From JBBRSC01 sp038245795 (GTDB lineage: Bacteria > Actinomycetota > Acidimicrobiia > Acidimicrobiales > Microtrichaceae), in contig JBBRSC010000059.1 in assembly GCA_038245795.1 (NCBI GenBank), positions 1 through 14,295 of the forward strand: 14,295 bases of DNA, given 5' to 3'. Shown here one piece after another: positions 14,091-14,295 of this stretch (positions are counted from its first letter, which is position 1; every line of letters begins with the position of its first letter). Both the position numbers and the translations under genes were made by a program. The notes under the pieces are model-generated. The model saw nothing but the letters and a program-made list of their open reading frames with translations. It searched no databases and had not been told where the DNA came from.

Positions 14091-14096
14091 TAGAGT
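14091..14096 (+). promoter_or_regulatory. Probable -10 box of the tRNA-Gly gene
   Basis: TAGAGT ends 10 bp before the mature tRNA 5' end at 14107, a normal distance for a short 5' leader. The -35 region (around TGGCGA, 14067-14072, 18-bp spacer) is only a weak match. Confidence 0.4.
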
Positions 14097-14106
14097 CGGC
14101 CGTTCT

Positions 14107-14177
14107 GCGGGTGTAGTTCAATGGTAGAACGGCAGCTTCCCAAGCTGCACACGGGAGTTCGATTCTCCTCACCCGCT
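14107..14177 (+). tRNA. tRNA-Gly, anticodon CCC
   Basis: A 71-nt cloverleaf can be folded by eye. The acceptor stem is GCGGGTG/CACCCGC (14107-14113 with 14170-14176). The D-stem GTTC/GAAC encloses loop AATGGTA. The anticodon stem GCAGC/GCTGC carries loop TTCCCAA, giving anticodon CCC at 14139-14141. There is a 4-nt variable loop, and the T-stem GGGAG/CTCCT (one G-U pair) carries loop TTCGATT. The discriminator base is T at 14177. CCA is not encoded (TCCG follows), so it is added after transcription. It reads GGG glycine codons. Confidence 0.97.
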
Positions 14178-14182
14178 CCGCT

Positions 14183-14210
14183 CGAAACCCCTTCCACGGC
14201 AGAGGTTTCG
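14183..14210 (+). terminator. Hairpin downstream of tRNA-Gly
   Basis: CGAAACC (14183-14189) pairs with GGTTTCG (14204-14210). Two further pairs form beyond one mismatch, leaving an 8-nt loop. It starts 6 nt after the mature tRNA end and is a plausible terminator or processing structure. No T-tract follows. Confidence 0.45.
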
Positions 14211-14251
14211 CCGTTCCCTGGGGTCCGGACATTCGAGGCCGGCGGGCCAAT

Positions 14252-14270
14252 GGTGCACAAAGGGTGCACA
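14252..14270 (+). repeat. Tandem GGTGCACA direct repeat, 75 bp after tRNA-Gly
   Basis: GGTGCACA occurs at 14252-14259 and 14263-14270, an 11-bp period of one helical turn. Each copy contains the palindrome GTGCAC. Short helically phased repeats next to a tRNA 3' end can be protein-binding sites, for example integrase arm sites or a remnant of one. No integrase gene is visible in the remaining 25 bp. Confidence 0.35.
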
Positions 14271-14295
14271 GGAGTTCGCAGGCGCTCAATTGATG

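Noticed and set aside
13996..14289. 97-codon open frame on the minus strand across tRNA-Gly
   Set aside because: It runs antisense through a certain tRNA gene and into the beta-propeller gene, with no motif or RBS, so it is a chance frame.
1..14295. CRISPR arrays, transposases, prophage genes or a defence island
   Set aside because: No regularly spaced repeats, terminal inverted repeats with a transposase, phage structural genes or defence-type domains were found on either strand. The STAND-like ATPase here is fused to an intact adenylate cyclase and reads as a signalling protein.

Overview
The window looks like chromosomal DNA from a high-GC Gram-positive bacterium. Acidimicrobiia or a related deep actinobacterial lineage fits best. 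The reasons are GC-rich third codon positions throughout, an actinobacterial ParE-type topoisomerase, a mycobacterial-type dCTP deaminase, an EtfD/Rv0338c-like Fe-S oxidoreductase, and several genes that appear to be transcribed without a leader. This placement comes from family resemblance only. I see no insertion sequence, prophage, CRISPR array or secondary-metabolite cluster. Most genes are housekeeping or regulatory, and the main interest is in the control sequences.

Left part (1-3667). The 3' end of a type IIA topoisomerase B subunit (ParE-like) is followed by a lipoprotein esterase of the PHB-depolymerase/feruloyl-esterase type. The esterase converges with a 110-aa phasin/HBHA-like protein, and three stem-loops fill the gap between them. 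The small protein diverges from a 1-Cys peroxiredoxin. The 272-bp divergent region carries two recognisable promoters, each overlapped by its own inverted repeat. The repeat on the peroxiredoxin side closely resembles an Rrf2/IscR type-1 operator.

Middle (3668-9704). A 1172-aa class III adenylate cyclase fused to an AAA/STAND-type ATPase and a long helical-repeat tail is on the minus strand. A polytopic GT-C-like membrane protein diverges from it. After a 405-bp gene-poor gap comes a small stand-alone cyclic-nucleotide-binding protein. The cyclase keeps all its catalytic residues and the small protein keeps its phosphate-binding cassette, so this stretch could hold both a source and a sensor of cAMP.

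Right part (9735-14295). A 746-aa membrane-anchored Fe-S/CCG oxidoreductase (EtfD-like, probably passing electrons from ETF to menaquinone) overlaps the start of a degenerate response-regulator receiver that has lost its phospho-acceptor Asp. On the minus strand lie dcd (dCTP deaminase, probably bifunctional with dUTPase) and a secreted beta-propeller protein just upstream of it. A tRNA-Gly(CCC) gene ends the window, followed by a hairpin and a short tandem GGTGCACA repeat.

Five genes (cyclase, GT-C, cNMP-binding protein, Fe-S oxidoreductase, dcd) have a TANNNT hexamer exactly 6-7 nt before the start codon and no Shine-Dalgarno sequence. The esterase and the phasin-like gene have clear GGGAG/GGAGG sites. 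Two modes of translation initiation therefore seem to coexist here.
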